Counted from the first letter of the stretch, positions 1 to 12,689 are shown. The stretch: DNA of 64,000 bases from Pictodentalium vernedei (GCA_031216915.1 CM062290.1:165869453-165933452); one strand, 5' to 3'. Notes: generated by a model not told the origin, from the letters alone. Program-made: numbers and translations.

Positions 1-299
1 TGTGCCCCTCCACTTTTATCAAACTTCCGCTACCCCTGATTAAACGTATTTGTTAAAGTCTGGCAGTGTTTTGGCTACAATAAAGTTTAAGGCCTACCTG
101 GTGTCTCAAACAATTCAACATATGAATCTGTTTAAAAAACCACAGACTTCATCAGTGAAAGGTAATGTGTCGACAATGTCATATATGACACTGTTGACGC
201 AGATTATTCCTTACTGGTGAACCCTGAATGAGCATGTACTCTAAACTTGAGACCTAATTTATTCATTGTTGTGGTGTTTCCTATTAAACATCATGTGTA
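1..299. other. No gene seen
   Basis: AT-rich sequence without a recognisable gene or a repeat boundary. It leads into the tandem array that begins near 300. Confidence 0.5.
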
Positions 300-915
300 A
301 CTTAAGTTAAGTTGCTCAATATGGCCAAACTGGTTTTCAAATTAGTTCAAGACTTTGTTAAGAAAGTCTCACATACCAAATACTGACTGTATCCATTGAT
401 ATATGCTTAAGTTATTATGCGGACAAGCTGAAAATACGCAAAAATTAACTAATTGCTATAACTCCGCTCAGTTTGGGCAAACCATACCTGTTTTCGAATT
501 CATTCAAGACATTGTTAAGAAAGTTTAACATACGAATTATTGACCAAATTTCCATTGATATTTGTTCAAATAGTCATGCTAACGAGTTGAAAACGGGCAA
601 AAATTAACTAATTAAGGGCTATAACTCCGCTCAGTATGGGCAAACTGTACCTGTTTTGGAACTCATTCGAGACATTGTTAAGAAAGTTTCACATAACAAA
701 TATTGAGCAAATCCATTGATTTGTTCAAATAATCATGCTAACAAACTAAAAACAGGCAAAAAATAACTAATTAAGGACCATAACTCCACTCCGTATGGCC
801 AAACCACACTGGTTTTCAATCTCATTCAAGGCATTGTAAAGAAAGTCTCATATACCAAATATTGACAGAATTCTTTGATATTTGTTCAAATTATCGTGAT
901 AACCAGAAAGTGATG
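300..915. repeat. Degenerate tandem repeat, about 160-bp unit
   Basis: About four diverged units follow each other. The phrase 'ataactccgctcag' and its variants recur near 312, 460, 620 and 780. Each is followed by a phrase like 'gacattgttaagaaagt', then 'tccattgatatttgttcaaa'. The array runs into a C-rich segment (about 915-975) with 'cctgcctgctcatcagg'. The phrase 'ataactcygct' resembles 'ataactctggt' in the array at 33.6-34.9 kb, so the two may be distant relatives; that link is inference. Confidence 0.75.
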
Positions 916-975
916 CCTGCCTGCTCATCAGGCCAACCGTTCGCCCACCTGCTCACCCATATACCCCCTTTCCCA

Positions 976-2814
976 CACAGCGACTTAATCAAACTATAGG
1001 TTGAGTTTTTTAAATAAACTCCACCAAAGACACTGCCAAAATAAATGCAACCTACTGGTTCTCAAGGAAAAATACATTTCGGGTACCTTTTCAACGTAAT
1101 GCAACGGTGGTAGTTTGGGTCTGTATGGGGGCTGCGGGCCAAACAACAGAAGCACACAAATACTACAGCTTTTCAGTACAGATTTTGACCAAATTGAGCC
1201 AAGCAGATGATTCAAGCATATTTTATTTTCCCCAAGACATTCCATGCCTTATTTTCAAGAATCTCTAATTTTCAAGCACTTTCAATTGCCTGGTATTAAT
1301 TAGTTTCAGAACAAAAATTCAAGCACTTTTAAGGACCTCCTGAATGAACACTGCAGTAGATGTAATCTGAATTTTGCACAGTGCACTTAAAGACACAGCA
1401 AGTCTGCCATTTACATATGACACTCAACTTTATCTTAGGATTTAAAGGTCATCGTTAGGCTGACATTACATAAGTTACTGACAAATTTAATACTGTAGCT
1501 AGTAAGAGTTTGGGTTGCTTGAGTGCAAGCTGGAGCATTTCAGAAATAACTGGAACCCAGTGTATGATTCTGTAAAATTATTCCAAGATGGTCTGAATCC
1601 TTTGCTGCTAGACAAGGGCATTTTCATTCTTTTATCCTTCAACTTGAAGAATAGATTTCAAGATTTTTCAAGACCATTTAAGTAATTCAAGAACTTTAAA
1701 GACACTGAAAAGTTTATTCACAAATTCTAAGACATTCAAGATTTCTGAAGACTCATGAGAACTCTGCATGAGGTCAGGTGTGATACCCCAGTGCACAGTA
1801 GATCCAGTGAGGCATCAATTTTACAGTTAACATTGGCCATACATCATGCTGAGTTTATGAAACTCAACTGCCAATGAATGTTTACTTCATAATATAAGAG
1901 AGGAAATTGAATTTGGCTGAAGACTTGTCATTCACAAACACATAAATATGACCACTTAATATAGTAAAAGAAAACATTTTCATATTAGATTACAAACAAA
2001 AAGTGAAAACAAATCAACTTTGGCTAGAAAATCAATTTAATTTGTGATCAGAAAATTCACCTCAGACAAAGCTAGTGTCAGGTTATGCAGAGAAAATTAA
2101 TCAACAGGCGCTTCTCTTCATATCATTATTCTAATGATTAGAAGTCAACTCCATCGATTTTATTTGATGAAAATTTTTATCAAGTTCATCACTCGCCAAC
2201 AAAGTAATGATATTGTATTGAACTGCTCCTTGCTGACAGACTGTGATAAACATCATTCTGGATGGTCTAACTTGACTTTAATATTACAAGTCCATTTGGA
2301 GCCTGATGATGTATATACAGAACCGCACATACATTTGAATGGGTTGAGAATTATCACACAAGATTGCTTTGGCCCAGGATATCACGAGAGCCAATGAATC
2401 ATATATTACTGGGTGATGCTGTTTGAAGTTCAATGCTTTGTCAAGTATTTGTCAAGAAACAAGCAGTGAGAATGTTATTTTTATTTTGTAAATTTTTGTT
2501 AAATATCCCAGGTAAACAAATCTAAATGAGGAACTTGGAATTTCCAAGCAATCTCGACTCTGGTGCATTTGACCAACGATAACGTGATTTATTTAGACAG
2601 GTTCCTTCTCTGTTTACATTGGAAAAGAAATTGAACATGTTTTGTATCACCACATGTGCTATACAATACAGAACAGTGGAAATCCCATGTTTTATATTAA
2701 CAGCTGTGTGATAAAAGTATTGTGATCACAAAAGTGCTCTCTTTCTCGATCAGATATTTAGCTCGGAATCAAATATAAACCCTCCAAAATTTTTCATCGG
2801 AGTGTATTTATAAT
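976..2814. other. No gene seen
   Basis: AT-rich intergenic or intronic DNA. Short open stretches on both strands lack any family motif, codon bias or splice context, and I see no repeat boundary. Confidence 0.5.
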
Positions 2815-3124
2815 TGTTTATTGAGGTTTAATTACGCTTTTGACAGCAAGGGTCAGCATGTGTCTGACAGTTTTATGGGTGGAGGAAGTCAGAGTACACG
2901 GACGGAACCACCAGGCAGAGGTGAGCCGTGGTCAGACTCCTCAATATACTACTTCGCTCAAGCAGGTTTGGCATTGGTTGAAGGCAAATGCACCATCAAC
3001 ATGCAGTATGCCTTAGGATTAAGCGGCCTGCCAAGGGACACAATGCAGTTACCACTGGTCAGGAATGAATCATGGACCTTTCAGTTTGAAGTTCAATGCT
3101 CTAACCTCTGAACCACTGGACACA
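2815..3124 (-). mobile_element. tRNA-derived SINE, head type 2, tail type 2
   Basis: The A/T tail is on the left and the tRNA-like head on the right, so the element reads on the minus strand. The tail carries 'gacagcaagggtcagc', as in the copies at 10580 and 61625. The core has 'gcattggttgaaggcaaatg' and 'gcagtatgcctta'. The head ends in 'ctctgaaccactgga' and lacks the clean B box of the copy at 33839. No clear target duplication was found, so this is probably an old copy. Confidence 0.75.
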
Positions 3125-3302
3125 CTCAGTCAAGGATGGTGTACATGTCCGAATCATGGATTTGAAAAGCACCACCAACAATTCAGAAGCCAACATTAAA
3201 GGTTTTTCCATTGTTTACTTTCTTAAAAAATTATAGATAAGTGTTGGTTGATTATTTCTGTTGTGTTCAAGTATTCAGAATGGTAAATTCCAAACATATA
3301 TA

Positions 3303-3445
3303 GAGGATATGGAATGAGTGTTTTTCTCATATAAAATTTATGAAACGAGTTTACGAATTTTCCGTTTGGGCGAGCCCAAACGGAAAATTCGGACAAGTTT
3401 CATAAATATTACACAAGAAAAGCACTCATTTCATATTCTATTTGG
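3303..3445. repeat. Inverted repeat, arms about 70 bp
   Basis: The centre is 'ccgtttgggcgagcccaaacgg'-like, around position 3372. The outer arms pair 'ggaatgagtgtttttct' on the left with 'agaaaagcactcatttc' on the right. It is probably the body of a foldback MITE; its ends were not resolved. Confidence 0.75.
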
Positions 3446-3489
3446 CATATGACACACACACGCACAAATTAGCCATTTAGTATGACTTT

Positions 3490-3741
3490 TTAACCCATCA
3501 CCTAACTTGAGTTGCAGACGACACTTGGAAAAAACATCCTCGTATAACTAAAAAAATTTCATTTTTTGCTTCCAAAACATAGGTTATGACCCCTCATTGG
3601 AACGTGAGTGACACGCTAGTTCCAATGAGGGGTCATAACCTATGTTTTGGAAGCAAAAAGTGAAAATATAAAAAAAAAAGAATGGCGTTTTTCTTGTATT
3701 GCACGAGATGGTTTTTGCCGTTACGTTAGGTAAAAGATTAA
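3490..3741. mobile_element. TTAA-flanked palindromic MITE, family B (copy 1)
   Basis: TTAA flanks both ends. The termini read 'ttaacccatcacctaac' on the left and 'gttaggtaaaagattaa' on the right. The centre is a long stem with 'tgacccctcattggaac' on one arm and its complement on the other. TTAA duplication with a CCC terminus is characteristic of piggyBac-superfamily elements. It carries no coding capacity. Confidence 0.8.
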
Positions 3742-3796
3742 TACAATATAACCCACCCTAAATAGGACAGATAACGTAAATTCTCCCTACTGAAAT

Positions 3797-3974
3797 TATG
3801 CAAATGTGACCCAGTTGTATTTTGTTTAGCCAATCAAACTGTCCAGTTTTGAAATTGACCAATGAAAGCTCCCAACTCTAATTATGCAAATTATGAAAAT
3901 GTGGCCCAGTTGTATTTTTGTTCAGCCAATCAAATTGTCTAGTTTTGAAATTTGAAATTGACCAATGAAATTGA
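3797..3974. repeat. Direct duplication, about 95-bp unit
   Basis: Two adjacent units share 'cccagttgtatttt', 'agccaatcaaa' and 'gaccaatgaaa'. The repeated CCAAT-like pentamers probably reflect repeat ancestry rather than a promoter, since no gene follows. Confidence 0.65.
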
Positions 3975-4177
3975 CAGAAGGCTTTATTTATCACTGATTA
4001 ATATGAAAACAAAATATCAAATGTTTTAAAGTGAACAAAATGGACGAGTCATATGATAAATACATTTAGGGCACATCACATAAGGATATAATTTACAAAT
4101 CAAATGATTAATTTTTATTCTGCTTTTGCCACAATGTAATTCAGTGATTTCAATCACAATGGCACCTCTTTGTTTTA

Positions 4178-4305
4178 TGTCTGTCTCATCCAAACGTAGA
4201 CTGCGAGGCCACAATTTATTTTTTTTAGTTTGGTACATCCATTAGGACGTACCAAACTTCAAAAAATAAATTATGACCTTCCAGTATGTGAGACACCTAC
4301 AAAGA
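4178..4305. repeat. Imperfect inverted repeat
   Basis: The arms meet near 4245. On the left, 'aatttattttttttagttt' and 'ggtacatcc' pair with 'ggacgtacc' and 'aaacttcaaaaaataaatt' on the right. Pairing extends outward with mismatches. Probably another MITE body. Confidence 0.65.
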
Positions 4306-4735
4306 AGAAATCAATCCCTTCAAAAGACAGGTGGATGGGACGCTGGCTAAACCACTGTTCTCGATCAGAGGATTTGATTGTAATATGGTTTTTACACACA
4401 CCAGTTGGTCCAAATTTCCTAACTGAAATATTGTGAATCAAGAAAAACAGATGAAACAGGTGAGATTCTATGGAGGTGTGACCAGGAAAGCAGAGATGAC
4501 AGAATTTCAGAATTTTCTAACCGCTGTTGTAATCGCAGTAGCATAAGTGGTTGAACTTGGACACTGTCCAGGCTGTTACACTGAGCAATTACAGCAATGT
4601 AAGTTATAGTTAACTATCTGTGTGTTAGAAACCACAATGAGAGCTCTATATAAAAGTGCTGAAAGCAACTTCAGTGGCTTCATACTGTATGCAGCAGCTA
4701 GTTGTTTTCTCAGCAGCAGTACAAAAATGTTTTTG

Positions 4736-4980
4736 TTAACGGGTAGAGTGCTGGAAACCCATATTTGGGCACTAAAGGGTAGGTGCTGCATGTTAAAGGC
4801 TTCACAATCTATTGATATGCTTCACATTATGTTTGAAGTGAAATTATTTGGTCTGTATGGCTTTGCATTGTTACAATTTATGGGAGAGTGCCTGTTGGCA
4901 CTCTCCCATAAATTGTAACAGGGCAAAGACACATGAACAAATTTTAATGACCAAAAATAATTCAGCACTTTACCAGATAA
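4736..4980. mobile_element. TTAA-flanked palindromic MITE, family E (copy 1)
   Basis: The left end is 'ttaacgggtagagtgctgg' and the right end 'cagcactttaccagataa', diverged from the family termini TTAACTGGTAGAGTGC and GCACTCTACCAGTTAA. The central palindrome has arms containing 'caatttatgggagagtgcc' and a loop of about four bases near 4893. Another family E right end ('tttagcactctaccaccagtt') lies near 5097-5117. Confidence 0.8.
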
Positions 4981-5239
4981 ATGTAACAAAACTAGTATTT
5001 TATGAACAAGTTCTAAGTAATCTAAGGCTCCCCTTGGTGATAGCACGATATCTTATATATATATATACTCATGTTACAAATCACCTTCGAAAAATAATTT
5101 AGCACTCTACCACCAGTTGTTTTTCTGTGGACTTTGCAAAATTCACAGTGTGATGTATGTGTCAAGCAAATACAAGAATCAGACTGAATCCAATATCCTA
5201 GGTGAAACATGCAATCACTACTTATAAATTTGCAGCAGT

Positions 5240-5599
5240 ATTTATTTATTGGTGCTTAAGGTCACATACTTATGCACAATGGCTAATTGTGACCATGACA
5301 GTTTTACAGGTGGAGGAAGCCGGGATACCCGTAGATAACCACCGAGCATCGACGAGCAACTGTCAGCTCCACAACAATTTAAGTCTGTTCAAGCTCCGCT
5401 CAAGCGGGGTTACAGCGGTTGAAGACATATGCACCATCGATGTGCAGTACGCCTTACTCGGGGTCATCGTGCCCCCATGTAGATAACCAAGATAAAGTGC
5501 CTTGCCCAAGGATACAATATGGATCGTCCTGGACGGGGATTGAACTCGGGACCTCTAGCATAGAACTCCAACAGTCTACCACTGAGCCACCGCACTCCC
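5240..5599 (-). mobile_element. tRNA-derived SINE, head type 3, tail type 1, with 13-bp TSD
   Basis: A perfect 13-bp target duplication, 'aatttgcagcagt', lies at 5227-5239 and 5600-5612, which fixes both ends. The tail has 'ttatttattggtgcttaag' and 'gcacaatggctaa' (type 1). The core has the V-domain-like phrase, here as 'ccttgcccaaggata' on the plus strand. The head, read on the minus strand, has 'gtggctcagtggtaga' and the B-box-like 'gagttcaatcc', and differs from the heads of the other copies. Confidence 0.9.
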
Positions 5600-5612
5600 A
5601 ATTTGCAGCAGT

Positions 5613-7498
5613 GAGGTTGTTGTTTCAAAATTATAATCAGACATTCTATGTTTAGGTTTGCACATTGTCTCACATTCTGTGTTGCTCATATTAAAGTTCC
5701 CTTTACTGCAAGGCTCCAACTTACAGACATAACACAGGAAATTGAAAAGAGAAATCACAAATTATAACATTACTGCATAAAAACTGTTCATTGCATTAAC
5801 AGCCTTTGGATGTAGAAATCCTTGTGTCAGACCAACTTTTGAGATTTTGAAGCAAAATAGCGGGTGCCAGTTTTCATTTATTTACAATTCACCACATTTT
5901 TTAACAAAATGTAAGGAATACTGATGTGCAAATGCAGATATGATACATCAAGAGTCAAAGGAGAAACATTTTCCTGTTTAGCAGAAATGAATCAGAAAAA
6001 AATTTGGAATGACCCCACATGCTTTACATCTAAAAATGAATGTATTTTCCACATACATGTATGTACACATGTGAAAATGCCATTGATTTTAAAAAGAACA
6101 CACAATTCTGAAAACAGAGAAAAACTGAGAAGTCAATGAAATGATATATAGCAACATCATATTCAGGCTTGCAAATAACCTGGGATTGATCATGTAGGTT
6201 ACTTTTTGAGTTATTTCTATTGTAAAATACGTGTGGTGTGCGAACCACAGGTTATGATAATAATACAACATAAATTAAATTCCTAATCCTGCATGTTTTG
6301 CCAGTGTGATGACAACACACATACATCATTAGGTTGATAATTTGTAATTAAACTGCTGCAAAAAAAGACAACATCATGTAAAAAAAATAGCATCTTAGAT
6401 TAAATGTTAGGACTAGCACATTTTCTTTTTAACAGCCAAGATTCTAGTGTTGTGGGGAGAAAAGAAGACAAAAAATTTTGACCAAATCGTGGCAGTACTG
6501 TGTTCACAAAAAGCAAGCATAATATACTTATTAAATAAACTTTTCACAAATGTTCAGTATGTTTGCTAATGTAACATCATAGATAATCTTTCTTCAAAGT
6601 AAAACAATATCCCTTAAGCATAGGAATGGAAATTCTCTTGTGCTAGACAGTACACTAAGGTGGTCATGCCATCTAAGACAATAACAGACAGAAGTCTTTT
6701 TCAGCTGCACATATAATTCAAATAAAATGGCTACACATTCCCATTTACACCATCATAACAAAGTACTCTCTAATGGCATCTAGACCATAACAATAATGAG
6801 AAAGAATGCTCAAATCCCATAAAATCATTCTCAAGGTAATATCTTCCAACTGCTATCTCATGGTTCAACATTATCTTTCAAAATGTCTGTCAAAGTGACT
6901 TGGCCCAATACCAAAAGATAAACAAATCATGAGAAATCATATTTTTCTACTTAAGATTCTGAATCACCTAGCTGACAAGTTTCACAACAACTAAAACTAA
7001 TTTACAGCATTTTATTTGTCTGTGGGGCAGTTGGAAGTAGCTCAATAAACAACAGAATCCATTAGTTCAATAAGCTTCTGAAATGCAAAGGTGTATGTAT
7101 ATAATGGTTTCTGATGGTAACTTGCATATCAGAAATGTTAATCTCAAACCAAGTTCTGGTGTTTTGTGCACTCCTAAACATAAACATTCTTAACACTATG
7201 ATAAACACTGGAGACAGATGTTTCAGGTCCAAAACAAGAGTTAAATGAATCCTTAATTCACTGAAACAAGCTCATCGAGTTCATTCCAATGAAAGGCCAT
7301 GTTTTGGGGGAAGAATTGAAATTTTTAGTTATTCAAGAAATTTTCTGCCAAGTATTATTGGTTTGTAATGTTACAGGGATGCACAAATTGAATTTGAGAT
7401 AACCCAACAAAGGTAATGCAAAAAACTGCATAAACCTTTGAAACTAAGAAAAGCCCAATCATATTGCACTCTCTTTTGCAACGTTTTCTTTTGACTTT
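5613..7498. other. No gene seen
   Basis: AT-rich unique-looking DNA. The open frames are short, overlap on both strands and have no recognisable domain. No repeat boundary could be fixed. Confidence 0.5.
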
Positions 7499-7740
7499 TG
7501 ACTGGTAGAGAGCAAAATTATTCTTGGTTGTCAAAATTTGCTCACTTGTCTTTGACTTGTCACAACTTATGGGAGAGTGTTTACAGGCACTCTCCCAAAA
7601 AATGTGATAAGGCAAATCCACAGACTTAATAATTTTACTTCAAAGATAATATTAAGCACATCCATTGAATATGAAGCCATTGTGGCCTCTGCACTTCAGA
7701 ATAAAGACCAAATATGGGCATCAACTACTCCACCAGTTAA
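7499..7740. mobile_element. TTAA-flanked palindromic MITE, family E (copy 2, opposite orientation)
   Basis: The left end is 'gactggtagagagcaaaatt' and the right end 'actactccaccagttaa'. The centre has 'gggagagtgtttacaggcac' followed by 'tctccc'. The internal phrase 'atgggc' before the right end matches the family's 'cccatatttggg' subterminal block. Its orientation is reversed relative to the copy at 4736. Confidence 0.75.
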
Positions 7741-8022
7741 TGAAGACAGAAATAAAATGTCTATCTTTAGCACTGTTCTGTTGATCATCCTTCTGCTAGT
7801 ACATTGTGATGTCTCAACCACCTACCCCTTCAATCTTCATTGGCCAAGTAAAAAAAAAGTCAGAATTATAACTTTGAAATACACCACCCATAAATCAAGT
7901 GAATGCATAATCCCTCAACCTATTAATTAAAATTAAATGTTTTTGAGTGCCATAATGAGGGGAAAAGAGGCTATTGAAGCCAAATCCTTAACTGTGATAC
8001 ATAGCACCATATCAACGTCCAT

Positions 8023-8235
8023 TTAACCCTCTGCACTCTGATGTCAAAATGGCAAAGGTTTCAACAGCAAATATTTCCCATAATGCAGTTTGATATTTAA
8101 CCAAATATACCTTGTTTAACAGAGCTCAGCGAGCTCTGTCAAACAAGATATAATTGGTCAAATTCATAGTTGAACAAGAGAAAAACAGTGTCATTGGAGA
8201 AAATTCTGTTGCATTACCAGAGTGCAAGGGGTTAA
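8023..8235. mobile_element. TTAA-flanked palindromic MITE, family C (copy 1)
   Basis: The ends are 'ttaaccctctgcactctg' and 'gagtgcaaggggttaa', both with TTAA. The central palindrome is 'cttgtttaacagagctc' plus 'agc' plus 'gagctctgtcaaacaag'. The piggyBac-like features are the TTAA target and CCC terminus. It is non-coding. Confidence 0.85.
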
Positions 8236-8948
8236 TGTATGAAATCCAAGACATGAGCAAGTACACTGAGGGACCTATCTCATTCATATTTGAACTAAAC
8301 CTGGGAAAAAATTAACATGCAGCTGCTATTCTTTCTAGCTACATATATCTGTAAACAGGATCAGCAGATATAAAAAGAATAGAAACCCAACATCTTTATC
8401 TGACAATTAACAACCTTTCAAAATGTCATGGACAGAAATTCTCCATAAAAAAACATTTTCCCATAGCGTTAACAAGTTTTTCTCAAATGAGTTGTAAGCC
8501 AGTTTGTTTACAACTTCCTTGATTGATTTGATAAAGAGATACCATCGGTGTAAGTAACTTTTAACTTTTTATCTAGCAGGTAATTATCAAAATTGCTGAA
8601 TGATGGAATATTCCTGTTAATGGCAGACACCGCACCTGTAAAAATAAACCACCTCCTATCCCAGTAATTATGTGTGTAGGCCTTTTTAGATTATCCAAAT
8701 TCGAGGGGGTAAAAAGCTGTGCCCAAAAATTCAACTGGTAGACTGTTTTTCTTTCAAATGTGATACTGTATGAAGTTACTTTCAACTTAAAAATCAACAA
8801 TATCTCTTGAAAATGGAATTTTCAGTACTTTGGGCACATTTAAAACCTTCGAAAAAGATGTGCTCAAAATATATCTTTAAGAGAGTAATTCCAATAAATG
8901 ATAACAAGACAAGATTCTATTACAATCTTAATTTCTGTATTATATATA
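8236..8948. other. No gene seen
   Basis: AT-rich sequence between a MITE and a Tc1-type transposon. No recognisable feature. Confidence 0.5.
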
Positions 8949-10385
8949 TTGAGTCAAAAAAGAAAGTATAATAAACTTTGAGGAGCAATTCTTTTTAGTA
9001 TTATAGACTTTAAACCCAAACAAATTATTGTAAATTCATATTTAGAGTCTAGCTGTATGAATTTGCATAATATCATCTTCTTACTGTTGCCAGCGTCATG
9101 TTCAGACATGGGGTGAAATGAAAAGTTCACACATGCAGTCAATAGCGTGTATGTCCACCATTTGCCTCTTGGATGACAAGATATTGATGATGCATGAACC
9201 TGATAAGTCTCTGGATGTCACCCTGTGGTATTGCGTTCCACTCCTGCCTTAGAACATCATGTAAATCGCCTAATGTCTGAAGATCATGGAGTCATACCTG
9301 ACGGTCCAGTTGATCCCAAAGATGCTCGATTGGCGACAAATCTGGCAAATGTGGGAGCCAGGGAAGAAGTTTGATGCTCTGCTCCTCAAAAAAGTCATGA
9401 CATCGGGCATTGCCTTGCTGGAATAACTGCAATCCGATGTTAGCGTTGAACAATTGGACAACAACAGCGATAAGAATTTCATCCCTGTTTTGCTGTCCTT
9501 TCAGATTACCATCGATGAAGATCAACTGCATTCAATGGTGCAAGGAAATTCCTGCCCAAACCATTACACTATACCCCTGCCAAAACGGTCGCATCTCTGC
9601 ATACAAGCATCAGAAAACCATTCTCCTCGTCGGCGATACACTCTTGCCCTACCATCAGTGTGCCGTAGACAAAATCGTAATTCATCACTAAAAAGAACTG
9701 TGCTCCAATGCTGCTGAGTCCAACGAACAAGCTGAAGTACCCATTCCATTCTGACGGTACAATGACGTTGGGTAAGGATTGGTCCGTGGTATGAACGCCA
9801 ACTTTGGATGCTATGTTCAGCGAGACTGTTGAGGACAGTTTGTGCACTAATTCTATTGTTAGTTCTACCAGGGGTAATAGCTGCTGTCCTCGTCGCTGGA
9901 AGGAAACAATCCTGCAAGAGAGACATCCTGGTGTGTCAGGCGTCATAACTCATGGTTGACCTGAACGCGGTCGGTCAGCAGTAGATCCAGTGGTTCTATA
10001 CCTCCCAATGAGATGGTAAATCATGGCCACTGCGAGCTCATCTGGAGGTATCCCAGCCTCATGCATACAATGGCATGCAACCTCTGATTTTCGGTTAACC
10101 TTGGCATTTTTTAAAATATCGGAAGACAAAAACTAGCATGTCTTCTCAATAACCCAGGCTATCTAGCACAACATAACACAAAGAAAATCGTCGGTCACCC
10201 ATTCAATTTGACATTCTCGGGTAGCACGTGCTATTTTGAAATCCGCAGCAAAATTGTATATGGTTGGATGGACAACTCTTTGCAAGACTTCTTGTCGACA
10301 AACATGCAACATTAGAACTCTTATATTTCATCCTTTATGCTATTTTTTCACATTTGTTTCTATTATACTTTCTTTTTTGACTCAG
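8949..10385 (-). mobile_element. Tc1/mariner-type DNA transposon, inactivated
   Basis: The terminal inverted repeats are 'ttgagtcaaaaaagaaag' on the left and, read inward from the right, 'ctgagtcaaaaaagaaag'. TA dinucleotides lie outside both ends (8947-8948 and 10386-10387). The length of about 1.44 kb is normal for a Tc1-like element. It contains one transposase remnant on the minus strand. It is a different family from the pair at 13166 and 48581. Confidence 0.9.
9130..10107 (-). pseudogene. Tc1-like transposase remnant
   Basis: The reading starts at an ATG (complement of 10105-10107), beginning MPRLTENQR, and is broken by stops and frameshifts. Recognisable pieces are 'VLFSDELRF' (FSDE, with the first catalytic Asp), 'RRRGEWFSDACMQR', 'VMVWAGIS', and 'GNARCHDFFEEQ' followed by 'LPDLSPIEHLWD'. 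That last block matches the Tc1 DDE motif region, normally D-N-A-x-x-H and then P-D-L-N/S-P-I-E-H. The second catalytic Asp block reads GNARCH rather than DNAR, so that residue is lost. The 3' boundary is approximate. Activity is very unlikely. Confidence 0.85.
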
Positions 10386-10579
10386 TATATATTTACATCA
10401 TAAACTTAACATGCTATGGAATTTTACCTTTGAAATTTAGGAAGAAAAAGAGATAAGCGAGGTTCGACAAAAACTATAAAATATTTTTAGGCTTGAATGA
10501 AGGAATCAAAACCTACTTATAAAAGGTTGCACTGCATAGTAGATTTAATGCTACTTAATACACCTGTACAGAAATATAT

Positions 10580-10964
10580 TTATTTATTTTATATTATATT
10601 TATTTTATATTTATTTTATACATGTATTTATTTATTGGGGTTTGATGACACGTTTGACATAGGGGGAGGGGGCACCTGGAGTTGGGCAGTTTAATGGGTC
10701 GAGGAATCTGGAGAGAACCGCCGAGCAACATTGAGGAACAGTGAGACTCTCCAATGTACTAACTGCATTCAAACCGTGTTAGCATTGGTTGAAGGCAAAT
10801 ACACCATTACGCGCAGTATGCCTTGGTATACAGTGCCACCATGCCCCCATGTGGGCATTTAGTACCTTGCCCAAGGCCACACTGCAGATATCACTGATCA
10901 GGATCAAAACGTGGACCTTAAAGTTTGAAATTCAATGCACTAATCACTGAGCCACTGTACTCCC
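10580..10964 (-). mobile_element. tRNA-derived SINE, head type 2, tail type 2, with 13-bp TSD
   Basis: A perfect 13-bp target duplication, 'tacagaaatatat', lies at 10567-10579 and 10965-10977. The left side is a long A/T tail rich in TTTAT, followed by 'ggggtttgatgacacgtttg'. The core has 'gcattggttgaaggcaaat' and the V-domain-like 'taccttgcccaaggccac'. The head ends 'atcactgagccactgtactcc'. Confidence 0.9.
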
Positions 10965-11144
10965 TACAGAAATATATAACCCTTGTCTAAAATGGTAATG
11001 GAACACCAGCCTAATAGGTTCTAATCTATGTAACAGGTAGCAAGTTTGGGATGGAAAGCACAAAATGGTAGGTACCTGCCACAAAGACAAAACAAAAAAC
11101 CAAAATATTATTTGTAGGCATAGGTGGTATCATGAATGAAGAAA

Positions 11145-12300
11145 CTAGAGGCTCAAGTGAGCCTAAAATACTCACCTTGCTCAAGTTGTCAAAAGAGATG
11201 AGTGTGTCAGTAAGTGATGGACAGAAAAAGCAATTTTTTGATTAGCCATGGCACAGCCAAAGGCAATTTTTTGGCCATTCATTTCTGCTGGTCTTAGGAA
11301 AGCTTCTCGGGCACAAACAAGACACTATGAAGTCTCTTTTTGTTTCTCTACCCCACCCCATCAAAAATGTTTTTGGCCAAAAATCAAGTACTTATGACCC
11401 AGTTATACTGCATGACAAACATGGTTCAAATCAGCACATTGGTTCTGGAAACTGAATGTTTTGGTGGCATCCTCCCACAGGGAGCCCAAATTTTGACCTA
11501 CTGAGTTCCTTTGAAAAAACTTGAATCTGCATCACTAAAGTAAGTTCCATACCAGAAATCTATGCATTATTACAAGTGGATTGTGAAAAGATGATTTTTA
11601 AAGCATTTTAGGCTTATGGGGCATTAATCCCACCTCAAGGGGCATAGAAACTCCACCAAGATATGCTTTGTACCAAATTAGTTTAGACTTGGCCCAAATG
11701 TTCTGATAAAGAATACTTCGTTGGTGGAGTACAAGAAAGATAATGACTCAGCATTTTCCCACTGCCAACTGTGTTAAAATGGGCATCCCCATATTGCACC
11801 CCTGCATGACAAAATCGATAGCAATTTTTTTAGTTCAATTGATTCCACTGGTCCTGAGGAAGCTGCATACCAAAACACAATATACTGGTCTGTGCAGTTT
11901 TTGAAATATGGGTGTTTCATTTTTTTTCTATTAAAAGCTTTACAAACATCCCTTGAACAAACTTTAATCTTCACCACCAAAGAAAGCTTCATACCAAATA
12001 TCAAGGCATTCTCTTTCCTGGTTCATGAGAAGATTTTAAAAGATTTTTAGGCTTTTGGGGCATTACCCACAGCCCAAAGATGGCAGCAGCTTCATTTGAA
12101 CAAAGTAGAAAGGGTATTCTCGAAAGATGGTCTGTGCCATATATGTTTGAATTTGGCCAGTGGTTTTGATGAAGACAAGTTTCAAAAGTTAACGGATGGC
12201 GGACAAAGCATGACGGACGGCACACAGTGGATGACGGACGACAGACGCCAAGTGATGGCAATAGTTAGCTCCCACTGACTTTCAGTCAGGTGAGCTAAAA
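11145..12300. mobile_element. Dispersed non-autonomous element with 3' hairpin (family G, copy 1)
   Basis: It begins 'aactagaggctcaagtgagcc' (a small hairpin) with 'actcacc' close by. It ends with repeated 'gacggac' motifs, then a hairpin 'ctgactttcagtcag' and 'gtgagctaa'. The internal phrase 'accaaat' recurs after 'ttccataccag' and 'cttcatacc'. The same ends are present at 29027-31345. No coding potential was found. Such elements are common in lophotrochozoan genomes, but I cannot name the superfamily. Confidence 0.7.
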
Positions 12301-12689
12301 AGTAGACAAAAATTTATTGTCATGTCCTTCCAGCTATTTTAACTTTAAGCGTAGATTCATAATAAACTTTTGGAGTGTTGCACCCAATCAAGTCATATAG
12401 ACCAGTTTAACACTTCAATTCCCAGTAAAACTAGTGGTGTGGCAGTTTTGTAATTAACCTATCTTATCTATTGCCATGATCAAGCAGTTCCATACAAGTG
12501 TAGAAATAATTATATTACAGAATGGAACTGACAAATGTGACCTTTTAAATGACAGAATAAAGCTTACTGACCATGTCAAAGTTTTAAGGTTAAAATAAAT
12601 AGGTTGAGTTTATATTAATTTTATGTCCTAGAGGTTTTCCTCCTCATTTAGGATTAATTTCAACGGTGAATTCAGACTTACAGCTGAGA

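Noticed and set aside
3807..3970. CCAAT-box promoter
   Set aside because: The CCAAT-like motifs are part of a duplicated repeat and no gene follows in either direction.
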